Source: an uncultured Alistipes sp.
GTDB taxonomy: Bacteria > Bacteroidota > Bacteroidia > Bacteroidales > UBA932
Reading direction: 5' to 3'
DNA: 54,945 bases
NCBI GenBank assembly: GCA_900544195.1
Contig: UQUJ01000012.1
Location: 1-54,945, forward strand
Made by a program: the position numbers and the translations under genes. This document shows positions 26,828-35,462 of the stretch, piece after piece; within the stretch, counting starts at the first letter, position 1, and each line of letters opens with the position of its first letter. Under the pieces are notes generated by a model that saw only the letters and a list, made by a program, of their open reading frames with translations, searched no databases and was not told where the DNA came from.

Positions 26828-27730
26828 ATGCTATTGAAGGATTTCCTTAATGAAGGAGCCTCACGGCTGGAGACTCTCTATCCGACAAAAGAGGCAAGGA
26901 ACATCATGCTGATGCTTTGCGAGAGCAGGATCGGCACGAAAAGCTATACGCACATTGTGGAGCCGGAGTATCAGATCAAGGACAAGGCACTTGATGGGCT
27001 TAATGCGGATTTGGAGCGTCTGGCCTCTGGTGAGCCGGTCCAGTACGTCATGGGATACGCTGATTTCTGTGGGCTGAGGTTCAAGGTCACACCGGATGTG
27101 CTTATTCCGCGTCCTGAGACCGAGCTCCTGTGCCGTGAGGCCATCAAGATAGGATTGAGGATGCAGAGGATGAGAAAAGCCTACGGAAAGTCCGCAAGGC
27201 CGGTCAGAATTCTGGATTTCTGCACAGGCTCCGGGTGTATCGCATGGACTGTGGCATTGAATATTCCGGGAGCGGAAGTGATTGGTGTGGACATCTCAGA
27301 GGGTGCTGTCGCCGTGGCCGCCGGACAGGATTTCATCTCGAAGCCAAAGGAGACGGAAGTGGTGGCTCCGCGTTTCGTTGTCGCTGACATTCTCGCCGAG
27401 CCTCAGAGCTTTGCGGAGGGTGATTTTGACCTGATTCTGAGCAATCCTCCATACATCATGGAGTCGCAGAAGGCACAGATGAGAGCCAATGTCCTCAATT
27501 TCGAGCCTTCAACGGCTCTGTTCGTGAAAGACGAGGATCCGTTGGTCTTCTACCGTTCGATCGCGAAGCTCTCAAGTGAGCTTCTGGTGCCGGAGGGCAA
27601 GGGTATGGCCGAGATAAACGAACTTTTGGGACCGGAGACAGCAAAGGTTTTCAGTGACGCCGGATTCCCGAAAACTGAGGTCATCAAGGATTTTTACGAC
27701 AAAAACCGCTTTGTCTTCTATTCTAAATAG
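26828..27730 (+). CDS. prmC: Release-factor glutamine methyltransferase
   Basis: This 300-residue SAM-dependent enzyme methylates the glutamine of the GGQ motif in peptide release factors. The N-terminal helical domain contains GEPVQYVMGYADFCGLRF and the PrmC-specific LIPRPETELL (92-101). Motif I is DFCTGSGCIAW (130-140) and the catalytic NPPY is at 206-209. It ends before a strong intrinsic terminator, closing the mrcA-ddl-prmC group. Confidence 0.95.
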   Translation: MLLKDFLNEGASRLETLYPTKEARNIMLMLCESRIGTKSYTHIVEPEYQIKDKALDGLNADLERLASGEPVQYVMGYADFCGLRFKVTPDVLIPRPETELLCREAIKIGLRMQRMRKAYGKSARPVRILDFCTGSGCIAWTVALNIPGAEVIGVDISEGAVAVAAGQDFISKPKETEVVAPRFVVADILAEPQSFAEGDFDLILSNPPYIMESQKAQMRANVLNFEPSTALFVKDEDPLVFYRSIAKLSSELLVPEGKGMAEINELLGPETAKVFSDAGFPKTEVIKDFYDKNRFVFYSK

Positions 27731-27762
27731 GCATTGTACGCATCTCAGAACTTGATTTTTAC

Positions 27763-27799
27763 AAATAGCCGTGGAATTTTTGTCTCCACGGCTATTTTT
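27763..27799 (+). terminator. Intrinsic terminator after prmC
   Basis: A perfect 13-bp stem AAATAGCCGTGGA (27763-27775) / TCCACGGCTATTT (27785-27797) with a 9-nt loop is followed by T residues. It also lies just upstream of the lipoprotein gene. Confidence 0.92.
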
Positions 27800-27840
27800 G
27801 TGTCCCTTTGTACCGAAAAACAACTTTAAACTCGTTTAAA

Positions 27841-29070
27841 ATGAAGAATTTCAGTACAAGGAAAAGGTTTACGGCATCGGTGGTGCCGGCCTTTGCGGTG
27901 GCGGTGGCCTTGCTCTCATCCGCATGTGACAGAATCGACTCCTCTTATGTCAGGCCGGCGACGGCGGAAAGTCCTGTGTCATCGGATCTTTCTCCGGAAG
28001 GCGTGGCCAGAATGTTGTCGGGACTTCCATTGACAATCGAACACGTCAGGGAGGTCTTTAATGGCGTAAGTTCCTCTGCATCCAATGGCTATGATGAGGA
28101 ATATCCTTTTGCGAACATGCTCTCACAGCCTGGCTCCGGAGTCGGGGATGAATTGCTGCGGACCCGTTCGGCTCACGAATATCCCAGTCCACTGCGTTCG
28201 CTTGTCGATTCTGCTCATGATGGCATTCCTGGCACAAGGGCTGTGTCTTATATGGATGCGCTTGCCGATGCCGGGCTTCAGATTTATTGGCCATATTCAG
28301 AGGATTGGGACGGAGTGACCATGCCGGTGATAACGTTCAATCCGTATGAGGTGGCGACATTCTCCAATCAGGCCGCACATGTCCGTCTGAGTGATGGTTC
28401 CAACATCGGTTTCTTGAGGGAACAACTGCCAGGAGGCTCATGGATAGTAAAGGAAGTTGTTGTGGATGAGGAATATGCCAAACGTAATCCTGTGTGGGTC
28501 GTCAACCAAAATGAGGATTCGTCCTACATGACCCCTCAGATGATTGAAGCCTTATGCCCGGAGCGTTCAGCCCAGATTCTGACAAGATCCTATTACGATT
28601 GCAGGACTTTGGTCCTCAAGGAGTTCAAGGCTCACAGAAACTACGACTCCTGGTTCGCCGGCGGCTCCGAGTTCTTTGTGAAGTGTGGAGCGTTGAACGG
28701 ATTCTCTGCCAAGACCGAAGAGGAACTCAAGCTTTACAGCCCGTCGGTCACGGACATGATGATCAATGTCAAGCGTAAGCAGGTCGGGAAGTCTATCCGG
28801 TTCAACACTGTTGTCGTGTCTGAATGGACTCCTCAGCTGGAGGAATGTGTCTTCCTGATGATCGAGGATGATGGCGGCAAGCAGACCTCCTGGAAAGCCA
28901 GTGGTCTTGTGAAGATCAAATCCAAGTCCTATGGCTTCGAGGTTGAGCTTCCTTTCCGCCGCAACGATGACCTTGTCTGGCGCGGCAAGCTATCCAGCAA
29001 CTATTTCGAGAAGTACAACGGCAAGCCGAACCGCTTCGGCGACGTCAGTGTCACCTTCAGTTTCCTGTAG
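27841..29070 (+). CDS. Lipoprotein of unknown function
   Basis: I start this at the ATG at 27841 because it opens on a basic n-region, a hydrophobic core and a lipobox ending LLSSAC (Cys about 29), so it should be a lipoprotein of 409 residues. I do not recognise a family. The N-terminal part is Ser/Pro-rich; the centre has aromatic motifs such as IYWPYSEDWDG and NPVWVVNQNEDSS; the C-terminal half is beta-rich and ends VSVTFSFL. Cysteines occur in LCPERS, YDCRTL and FVKCGAL. A truncated copy of the CRTLVLKEF-to-FEVELPFRR region sits at 44395-44796, in the same direction. HigBA and the sugar locus lie between the two copies. Confidence 0.75.
   Translation: MKNFSTRKRFTASVVPAFAVAVALLSSACDRIDSSYVRPATAESPVSSDLSPEGVARMLSGLPLTIEHVREVFNGVSSSASNGYDEEYPFANMLSQPGSGVGDELLRTRSAHEYPSPLRSLVDSAHDGIPGTRAVSYMDALADAGLQIYWPYSEDWDGVTMPVITFNPYEVATFSNQAAHVRLSDGSNIGFLREQLPGGSWIVKEVVVDEEYAKRNPVWVVNQNEDSSYMTPQMIEALCPERSAQILTRSYYDCRTLVLKEFKAHRNYDSWFAGGSEFFVKCGALNGFSAKTEEELKLYSPSVTDMMINVKRKQVGKSIRFNTVVVSEWTPQLEECVFLMIEDDGGKQTSWKASGLVKIKSKSYGFEVELPFRRNDDLVWRGKLSSNYFEKYNGKPNRFGDVSVTFSFL
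28592..28717 (+). repeat. Direct repeat, left copy (partner at 44555-44680)
   Basis: This 126-bp part of the lipoprotein gene matches 44555-44680 with two mismatches seen by eye. A further 32 bp (28931-28962) is identical to 44711-44742. Both are on the plus strand, 15,963 bp apart. Confidence 0.9.
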
Positions 29071-29153
29071 CCTCTGACTGTTTGACCATTTCACAACCCA
29101 GACGCTTCGGCAAGCCCGGCGACATAGGGTCATTTTGAATATGAATGGATTTG

Positions 29154-29220
29154 AAATGTTCCGTAAATAGGGATTTTTCGCTTAAAAAATTTTTGTTTAC
29201 GGAACATTTGTGTAATTTTG
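29154..29220 (+). promoter_or_regulatory. higBA promoter with inverted-repeat operator
   Basis: AAATGTTCCGTAAA (29154-29167) and TTTACGGAACATTT (29196-29209) form a perfect 14-bp inverted repeat with a 28-bp spacer. The right arm lies between a TTTG (29192-29195) and the -7 box TAATTTTG (29213-29220). This is a natural site for autorepression by the HigA antitoxin. Confidence 0.7.
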
Positions 29221-29236
29221 TATTAAGTAACGCTAT

Positions 29237-29536
29237 ATGAGAATCGTTTCGCATAGAAAACTGAAAGAATTCTACGAGCAAGCCGGGCATGAGGATGCGA
29301 GGATACCACTTGAGCGTTGGTACCATACCGTTGAGGAGGCAAAGTGGCATTCTTTTGCGGAAATGAGGATGTTCTTTGGAACGGTTGACTATGTTGGGAA
29401 CCAACATTATGTTTTTAACATCGGCGGCAACAAGTATAGGTTGATTGTAGTTGTTAAGTTTGTGATGGGTTATGTTTTCATACGTTTCGTCGGCACCCAT
29501 CAGGATTATGACAAAGTTGATGCTTCAATTATATAG
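29237..29536 (+). CDS. higB: HigB-type mRNA interferase toxin
   Basis: This 99-residue protein matches the HigB toxin family of the RelE/ParE superfamily, ribosome-dependent mRNA endonucleases. Characteristic parts are MRIVSHRKLKEFYEQ, WYHTVEEAKW, the GNKYRLIVVVKF strand and the C-terminal FIRFVGTHQDYDKVDAS. The toxin precedes the antitoxin by 6 bp, the reverse order typical of hig modules. GC content is lower than in neighbouring core genes. Confidence 0.9.
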   Translation: MRIVSHRKLKEFYEQAGHEDARIPLERWYHTVEEAKWHSFAEMRMFFGTVDYVGNQHYVFNIGGNKYRLIVVVKFVMGYVFIRFVGTHQDYDKVDASII

Positions 29537-29542
29537 GAGGGT

Positions 29543-29911
29543 ATGACTATGAGGATAATCACAGAAGACCAGTATAGATTAGCTCGGAAAAGAGTGGAGG
29601 ATCTGCTTCCTCTGGTTGATGACAGCACACCATTGGATGATCCCAAGGCCATTGAGCTGATGATGATGTCTGACATTGTCATTGATTATGAGAGTGAGCA
29701 TTTCCCTATAGCGAAGCCAAGCGTCGCTGAGCTTATCGCTGACGGCCTTAAAGAGAATCATATTACCCAGAAGCAACTTGCGGAAGAGCTGGGAATCAGC
29801 ACGACGCGCGTGAACGATTTCGTGTCGGGAAAATCAGAACCGAATCTGAAAACAGCCGGACACATCTGCCGTTTTCTGAAGATACGTCCCGCCGCGATGC
29901 TGATGCTCTGA
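29543..29911 (+). CDS. higA: HigA-type antitoxin, XRE family
   Basis: This 122-residue antitoxin has an N-terminal acidic region thought to bind the toxin (PLVDDSTPLDDPKAIELMMM) and a C-terminal XRE helix-turn-helix (QKQLAEELGISTTRVNDFVSGK, about 76-97). It begins 6 bp after higB with a good Shine-Dalgarno-like AGGAGGG, unusual in this genome and consistent with strong antitoxin translation. A second ATG two codons later could also serve. It probably represses its own operon through the inverted repeat upstream of higB. Confidence 0.92.
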   Translation: MTMRIITEDQYRLARKRVEDLLPLVDDSTPLDDPKAIELMMMSDIVIDYESEHFPIAKPSVAELIADGLKENHITQKQLAEELGISTTRVNDFVSGKSEPNLKTAGHICRFLKIRPAAMLML

Positions 29912-29948
29912 TCGGCATTAGGGTGTTCTGATGATTTTAAACAAAAAA

Positions 29949-29980
29949 TTTGGAAATGTTATAACGTTATAATATATTTG
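29949..29980 (+). promoter_or_regulatory. lacI-family promoter with embedded operator
   Basis: TTTG (29949-29952) and TATATTTG (29973-29980) are 20 bp apart. The perfect palindrome TTATAACGTTATAA (29959-29972) fills the spacer directly against the -7 box. Its central CG is typical of LacI-family operators. Repressor bound here would block the polymerase, giving autoregulation. Confidence 0.8.
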
Positions 29981-29997
29981 CAACATAATTTGACATT

Positions 29998-31032
29998 ATG
30001 GGTAGGTCGCAAGAGAATAACGTTACCGTTAAGGACATAGCCCGCGAGGCGGGTGTGTCTCCTGCCTTGGTGTCATTTGTCATGCGTAACGCCTCCAGCG
30101 GAAAAAGGAATTATAGGGTAAACCCGGACACTGCGTCTAGAGTCTTGGATGTAGCCAGGAGGTTGAATTATCATCCAAACACATCGGCCAGGGCGTTGAA
30201 GAGCGGAAAGTACAACACAATCGGTATGATACTTTCTGATATTGCTAATCCATTCTTTGCCGAGATTGCCAGAATGATTGAGGACGAGGCTTATAAGAAT
30301 GGCTATTCTGTGTTATTCGGCAGTACGGATGAGGATTCCAAGAAGTTGGAGCAACTCGCGCATGTGTTTATTGACAAAGGGATAGATGGATGTATAGTTG
30401 TGCCGAGCGGCAGTTCCGCGCAATGTGTCAAACCTCTTCTTGACAAGCGAATACCGTTGGTCTTTTTTGACAGGGCGATCGATGGAATTGACGCACCTTC
30501 CGTCCTTCTTAATAATGTAATAGTTTCGCATTCGTTGACCCAGAAGTTGATTGAGAAGGGGTATCGATTCATCGAGATGGTTTCATATTCCATGGATTTG
30601 TCTAATATCCGTGGCCGGGAAGACGGGTACAAGGAGTGCATGCGTGAGGCGGGACTTGATTGCTTTGTGAATATTCATAGGGTGGAGCATCATGAGTCGT
30701 CGTCCACAATCGATGGTATTATGGCTGATGCCCGTAAGAGAGGGGTTGAAGCCTTTGTTTTCGCCACCAACGCTTTGGCAGTACAGGGAATGTCCGCGAT
30801 TTTCAGAAACGGCTTTAATATCCCTCAGGACTTCGGAATTGCGACATTTGACAAGAATGACGCTTTTGACATCTACGCGACAGATCTTCTGTACGTGCGC
30901 CAGCCGTTGGAGTCTTTTGCCAAGGAACTTATCAGGATTCTGGTTGGAGAAATTCGTGGTGATCAAGAATTTGATGCCGCCGAACATATTGTGCTTGGTG
31001 CCGAGATAGTCAACAAGGGAGCAGGGAGATGA
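29998..31032 (+). CDS. LacI-family transcriptional regulator of the sugar locus
   Basis: This 344-residue protein has an N-terminal LacI helix-turn-helix (VTVKDIAREAGVSPALVSFV) and hinge helix (YHPNTSARALKSGKYNTIGM), then a periplasmic-binding-protein-like effector domain (SDIANPFFAEIARMIEDEAY, LVFFDRAIDGID, FGIATFDKNDAFDIY). It should release the TTATAACGTTATAA operators on binding a sugar or sugar phosphate. Sites lie in its own promoter, before the FG-GAP gene and, in a weaker form, before susC, so it is the likely controller of 31067-44291. Effector identity cannot be read from sequence; D-arabinose, D-ribulose or fucose derivatives are candidates. Confidence 0.93.
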   Translation: MGRSQENNVTVKDIAREAGVSPALVSFVMRNASSGKRNYRVNPDTASRVLDVARRLNYHPNTSARALKSGKYNTIGMILSDIANPFFAEIARMIEDEAYKNGYSVLFGSTDEDSKKLEQLAHVFIDKGIDGCIVVPSGSSAQCVKPLLDKRIPLVFFDRAIDGIDAPSVLLNNVIVSHSLTQKLIEKGYRFIEMVSYSMDLSNIRGREDGYKECMREAGLDCFVNIHRVEHHESSSTIDGIMADARKRGVEAFVFATNALAVQGMSAIFRNGFNIPQDFGIATFDKNDAFDIYATDLLYVRQPLESFAKELIRILVGEIRGDQEFDAAEHIVLGAEIVNKGAGR

Positions 31033-31050
31033 ATTTTTTTTAATATGATG

Positions 31051-31064
31051 TTATAACGTTATAA
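31051..31064 (+). promoter_or_regulatory. LacI-type operator before the FG-GAP gene
   Basis: TTATAACGTTATAA is repeated exactly here, two bases before the ATG at 31067 and 18 bp after the lacI stop. No clear -33/-7 pair is visible, so it may act on a weak promoter or as a roadblock to read-through. Confidence 0.75.
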
Positions 31065-31066
31065 TT

Positions 31067-33034
31067 ATGAATCGAATCACACGACTTATTATCACTCTGG
31101 TGATTGGGACTGTATTTATGTGGAATGCAAATGCCCAAAGCGGTGCTGTTCCGTTATGCTATAATCAGGATATTCAATGTGATCTTGGTGTGGGTCTATG
31201 GGGTATTCCCTTTCCCTATGACTACGATGGCGATGGTTTGAAGGACTTGGTTGTGTCTGCTCCTGACAGACCCTACAAAGGGTTGTATTTTTTCAGGAAT
31301 GTTGGGGATCCTGAGCATCCAGTATTTGACAAGGCAAAGAAAATATCTCCGATCGGGAAGAATAATGTAAGTTATTCCGAGGTTGATGGCAAGGCTTTCG
31401 TCTTGTCTAAGGAATGCGAGTGGGTGGACTTTTTTGAAAACTTGTACGAGAATCCGTCAAAGATCTCCTATGAGGGCGAGCGTTTGGGAGAATCATTCAA
31501 AAAGTCCCGGAGCAATATGTGGAGCTATGTGGATTGGGACAATGATGGTGACAAAGACATCATCGTGGGCATTGACACATGGGATGACTATGGTTGGGAC
31601 AATGCGTTCGACAGCGCAGGCAAATGGACGAATGGACCTCTGCACGGTTATGTCTATCTGCTTGAGAATGTGGATGGAAAATATGTCAATCGCGGCAAGA
31701 TAAGTGCCGGAGGCAAGCCGATTGATGTGTATGGGGCGCCAGTACCATGTGTGGGTGATTTCGACGGTGACGGCGATCTGGACATCATCTGCGGAGAGTT
31801 TGTTGATGGCTTGACGTGGTTTGAGAACATAGGTACCAGAAAGGTTCCGGAATTTGCCAAGGGTGTGCGCCTTTCCAACAAGAACGGAGAGATCCGTTTG
31901 CATCTGCAGATGATAGTGCCGGTAGTGTCAGATTTCAATGGCGACGGGTTGCCGGATCTCATTGTCGGGGATGAGGACGGTCGCGTGGCATGGCTCAAGA
32001 ACACAGGCAAGGTCAAGAATGGTGTACCTCAGTTTGAAGATCCGTACTATTTCCGTCAGAAAGCCGATCTGGTGAAATTCGGTGCTTTGGCCACCCCGTA
32101 TTCGGTGGATTGGGACAACGATGGAAAAGATGACATCGTGGCCGGAAATTCCGCTGGTGAGATTGCTGTGATAAGGAATCTTTCCGGTGGCCCGGATCCG
32201 GTCTGGGCTGAGCCTGAACTGATTAAGGTAAAGGGCAAGCCTTTCAGAATCATGGCTGGAGAGAATGGCTCGATCCAGGGTCCCGCGGAAAGGAAATGGG
32301 GCTATACTGTCTTGGCGGTGGCTGACATGGATAACGATGGAAAGAAAGACATTGTCATCAATTCCATCACAGGAAAGATAGAGTGGTTGAGAAACAAGGG
32401 TAGTAAAGACGGCCTGAAGTTCTCCGAACCCAAACCGGTCTATGTGGATTGGTCCGGAGAGACTCCAAAACCAGAATGGAATTGGTGGAATCCGAAACCG
32501 GGAACGTTGGTGACACAATGGAGAACCTCTCCTGTAATCCTCGACTGGAATGGAGACGGACTTGAGGATTTGATCATTCTGGATCAGGAAGGATACCTGT
32601 GCTGCTATGAAAGGATCAAGACTTCCGGCAAAAAAGTTCGATTCAGGCCTGGACAAAGATTATTGTATGGCACAAACTGCTCTGTTTACAGTAATAAGAC
32701 CGGAGTTGTGAATTCGGAGTCGGGACCTCTTCGTCTGAATGACGGCAAGGCCGGAGCTTCCGGAAGAAGAAAAATCTGTTTCGTGGATTGGGACGGAGAT
32801 GGAAGGATGGATCTGATTGTTGATAGTCAGAGCGTGGCTTGGTTCCGCAATGTGAAGGACGAGGATGGAATCACCTGGTTTGAGTACAAAGGGAATCTGT
32901 GCGATGTCATCCTTGAGGGACACACGACATGTCCTACCCCTGTCGATTGGGACAAGGACGGCAAGAGCGATCTGCTTGTCGGCGCGGAGGACGGGCATTT
33001 TTACTATATTAAGAATAAGACATCCTGCAAATAG
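31067..33034 (+). CDS. Secreted FG-GAP/VCBS-repeat protein
   Basis: This 655-residue protein has a signal peptide (ITLVIGTVFMWNANAQ) and nine calcium-binding-type DxDGDGxxD motifs spread along its length: YDYDGDGLKDL, VDWDNDGDKDI, GDFDGDGDLDI, SDFNGDGLPDL, VDWDNDGKDDI, ADMDNDGKKDI, LDWNGDGLEDL, VDWDGDGRMDL and VDWDKDGKSDL. Such repeats form beta-propeller blades used in binding, and some members are polysaccharide lyases. I see no recognised catalytic motif. It is the first structural gene after the LacI operator, 17 bp before the aldolase-family gene, so a role in binding or processing the locus substrate at the cell surface or in the periplasm is likely. Confidence 0.85.
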   Translation: MNRITRLIITLVIGTVFMWNANAQSGAVPLCYNQDIQCDLGVGLWGIPFPYDYDGDGLKDLVVSAPDRPYKGLYFFRNVGDPEHPVFDKAKKISPIGKNNVSYSEVDGKAFVLSKECEWVDFFENLYENPSKISYEGERLGESFKKSRSNMWSYVDWDNDGDKDIIVGIDTWDDYGWDNAFDSAGKWTNGPLHGYVYLLENVDGKYVNRGKISAGGKPIDVYGAPVPCVGDFDGDGDLDIICGEFVDGLTWFENIGTRKVPEFAKGVRLSNKNGEIRLHLQMIVPVVSDFNGDGLPDLIVGDEDGRVAWLKNTGKVKNGVPQFEDPYYFRQKADLVKFGALATPYSVDWDNDGKDDIVAGNSAGEIAVIRNLSGGPDPVWAEPELIKVKGKPFRIMAGENGSIQGPAERKWGYTVLAVADMDNDGKKDIVINSITGKIEWLRNKGSKDGLKFSEPKPVYVDWSGETPKPEWNWWNPKPGTLVTQWRTSPVILDWNGDGLEDLIILDQEGYLCCYERIKTSGKKVRFRPGQRLLYGTNCSVYSNKTGVVNSESGPLRLNDGKAGASGRRKICFVDWDGDGRMDLIVDSQSVAWFRNVKDEDGITWFEYKGNLCDVILEGHTTCPTPVDWDKDGKSDLLVGAEDGHFYYIKNKTSCK

Positions 33035-33051
33035 AAAACTATAAAAATATT

Positions 33052-33969
33052 ATGGAAACAAAGAAAATCAGGGGCATCATTCCCCCTATGGTCACCCCGC
33101 TTAAGGGGAACAATGAACTTGACAATGAAGGCATTGTCAATCTAGTGGAACGTATGATAGAGGGAGGTGTGCACGGCCTGTTTCTTCTTGGAACCACCGG
33201 TGAGGCTCAGAGTCTTACTTATGAGTTGAGGCGTGAGTTTGTCAAGGAAGTGTGCGGAAAGGTAGCTGGTAGGATTCCGGTCCTTGTCGGCATAACCGAC
33301 ACCTCTTTCGACGAGAGTGTCCGTATGGCGGAATTTGCCAAAGGAAACGGTGCCGCCGGGGTGGTGGCTGCTGCCCCATACTATTCTCCACTGTCCCAGG
33401 TGGAACTCTATGAATATTTCATGGCTCTTGCTGATGCGTCACCTTTGCCACTTTACCTCTATAACATGCCTTCTCACGTCAAGGCGTTCCTGGAGGTCCA
33501 GACAGTGTTAAAATTAGCGCGACATCCTAACATCGTTGGATTGAAAGACAGTTCCGCGAACATGAATTACTTTCGTACGTTGTACCACCATCTCGGTGGG
33601 AGGGACGATTTCGCTTTGTATGTTGGGCCAGAGGAACTGACGGGAGAATGTATCCTGATGGGCGCTGACGGCGGCATTAACGGTGGAGCGAATCTGTTTC
33701 CGGAGATCTATGTGGAAATGTTCAATGCAGCCGAGGCCGGCGATTTGAAGAAAGTAAGGGAGTTGCAGGAGAGGATAATGGAGATAAGCACATCCCTTTA
33801 CACTGTCGGCAAATACGGCTCAAGCTATCTGAAGGGCGTGAAGTGCGCACTGTCGCTGTTGGGAATATGCAATGGCTATCTTGCATGGCCATACCGTGAG
33901 TTTGAGCCGTCCGAGCGCGTGCTGATCCGCAAGGCGTTGATCAACCTTGGTTTCAATGATATCAAATAG
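33052..33969 (+). CDS. DapA/NanA-family lyase or aldolase
   Basis: This 305-residue class I aldolase belongs to the dihydrodipicolinate synthase/N-acetylneuraminate lyase superfamily. The Schiff-base lysine is K165 in IVGLKDSS, the catalytic tyrosine is Y137 in LYLYNMPS, and the pyruvate-carboxylate loop is GTTGE (47-51). True dapA is less likely because the gene sits in a sugar operon between the FG-GAP and symporter genes. Superfamily relatives act on sialic acid and on 2-keto-3-deoxy sugar acids, either cleaving or dehydrating them. The substrate is unresolved. Spacing is 17-18 bp on either side. Confidence 0.85.
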   Translation: METKKIRGIIPPMVTPLKGNNELDNEGIVNLVERMIEGGVHGLFLLGTTGEAQSLTYELRREFVKEVCGKVAGRIPVLVGITDTSFDESVRMAEFAKGNGAAGVVAAAPYYSPLSQVELYEYFMALADASPLPLYLYNMPSHVKAFLEVQTVLKLARHPNIVGLKDSSANMNYFRTLYHHLGGRDDFALYVGPEELTGECILMGADGGINGGANLFPEIYVEMFNAAEAGDLKKVRELQERIMEISTSLYTVGKYGSSYLKGVKCALSLLGICNGYLAWPYREFEPSERVLIRKALINLGFNDIK

Positions 33970-33987
33970 CGTGGTTCGCCTGACGAT

Positions 33988-35460
33988 ATGGAACTGACAA
34001 TATTAGATTATCTTGTTTTCTTCGTGTTCGTTGTCGGTGTTGTGCTTTTCGGTTGCAGCTTTTACCGTAAGAGCCGAGCAGGCGCCGCCGCTTTCACGAA
34101 GGCTGATGGAAATGTACCCACATGGGTTGTGGGCATGTCGATATTCGCGACTTTCGTCAGCTCCATCAGTTTCCTTGGCCTTCCTGGAGGATCTTACGCC
34201 GGTAATTGGAACCAGCTTGTGTTCAGCCTGACAATTCCTGTCGCGATGGTGCTTGCGGCCAAGATATTCATACCTCTGTACCGTGGCATCGGAAGTGTTT
34301 CTGCTTACCAGTTCATCGAGGACAAATACGGCTATTGGGCAAGGTGTTACGTTGCTGTGTGCTACCTGTTGACTCAGGTCTGTAGGGTGGGGTCCATCCT
34401 GCTGCTCCTTGCTATACCGATTAACACCATGTTCGGCTGGGACATCAGCACGGTGATCATCGTGACCGGTGTGCTTACGTTGGTATATTCGGTGGTAGGA
34501 GGAATGTCCGCCGTTGTCTGGACTGACGCTATTCAAGGTATAATCCTGATCTTGGGGGCATTGGCGTGCGCGTTGATCCTTACTTTCGACATGCCTGAGG
34601 GGCCGGGGCAGCTATTTAGGATCGCGGCAGCGGAAGGCAAGTTCAGTCTTGGGAGTCTGGGTATGACACTCAAGGAGCCTACTGTCTGGGTTGTGCTGAT
34701 CTATGGTTTGTTCATGAACCTTCAGAACTACGGAATCGACCAGAATTATGTCCAGAGGTACATGACCGCCAAATCGACCAAGGAGGCCGTGAAGGGAACC
34801 ATCTTCGGAGGACTTCTTTATATTCCTGTGTCATTGGTGTTTGTGTATATTGGGACGGCTCTTTATTCATACTATACATCGCAACCTGATCTCCTGCCGG
34901 AAGGCCTTTCAGGAGACAAGGTCTTTCCGTACTTCATTGTACATGGACTGCCGACAGGTCTTACCGGCCTCGTCATCGCCTCCTTGTTTTCTGCCGGGAT
35001 GAGCACAGTCGCGACCAGCATAAATTCTTCCGCTACCATAGTTTTCACAGATTTCTATGAACGCATGTGGAAAGGAGGTTCGGTGGATCTAAGAAAACGA
35101 CACATGGCGGTATTATACACAACATCTTTTGTGGTCGGTGTTATTGGAATTGTCATAGGCCTGGCAATGCAGAAGATCGATGGGGTTCTGGATGCATGGT
35201 GGAAATTGTCTTCCATATTCAGCGGGGGAATGTTAGGCCTGTTCCTTTTGGCCCTTGTCTGCAGGAAGCCGGCTCGTTCTGCATCTATTGCCGCTGTGGT
35301 CTGCGGACTTCTTGTGATCACCTACATGAGTCTTCCTGTGTTCGGAAGCGAGATTCATTCCTATCTGACAATAGTGTTCGGCACCACGGTGATTTTTGTC
35401 GTTGGATTCGTAATGTCTCTTTTGGTTAATAGAATTAATAATCGTAAAGCTAATAGTTAA
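33988..35460 (+). CDS. Sodium:solute symporter (SSS family)
   Basis: This 490-residue membrane protein has about 13 hydrophobic segments and SSS features: TWVVGMSIFATFVSSISFLG near residue 50, YSVVGGMSAVVWTDAIQ near 170, and LFSAGMSTVATSINSSATI near 340. It should import a small solute with sodium across the inner membrane. Given the operon, the cargo is probably the free sugar or sugar acid released in the periplasm. fucI follows after 2 bp, suggesting coupled translation. FucP and AraE belong to another family, so this is an alternative transporter. Confidence 0.9.
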   Translation: MELTILDYLVFFVFVVGVVLFGCSFYRKSRAGAAAFTKADGNVPTWVVGMSIFATFVSSISFLGLPGGSYAGNWNQLVFSLTIPVAMVLAAKIFIPLYRGIGSVSAYQFIEDKYGYWARCYVAVCYLLTQVCRVGSILLLLAIPINTMFGWDISTVIIVTGVLTLVYSVVGGMSAVVWTDAIQGIILILGALACALILTFDMPEGPGQLFRIAAAEGKFSLGSLGMTLKEPTVWVVLIYGLFMNLQNYGIDQNYVQRYMTAKSTKEAVKGTIFGGLLYIPVSLVFVYIGTALYSYYTSQPDLLPEGLSGDKVFPYFIVHGLPTGLTGLVIASLFSAGMSTVATSINSSATIVFTDFYERMWKGGSVDLRKRHMAVLYTTSFVVGVIGIVIGLAMQKIDGVLDAWWKLSSIFSGGMLGLFLLALVCRKPARSASIAAVVCGLLVITYMSLPVFGSEIHSYLTIVFGTTVIFVVGFVMSLLVNRINNRKANS

Positions 35461-35462
35461 TA

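Noticed and set aside
33052..33969. Housekeeping dapA (lysine biosynthesis)
   Set aside because: The catalytic residues fit the superfamily, but the gene sits within a LacI-controlled sugar operon, so a sugar-acid lyase or aldolase is more likely.
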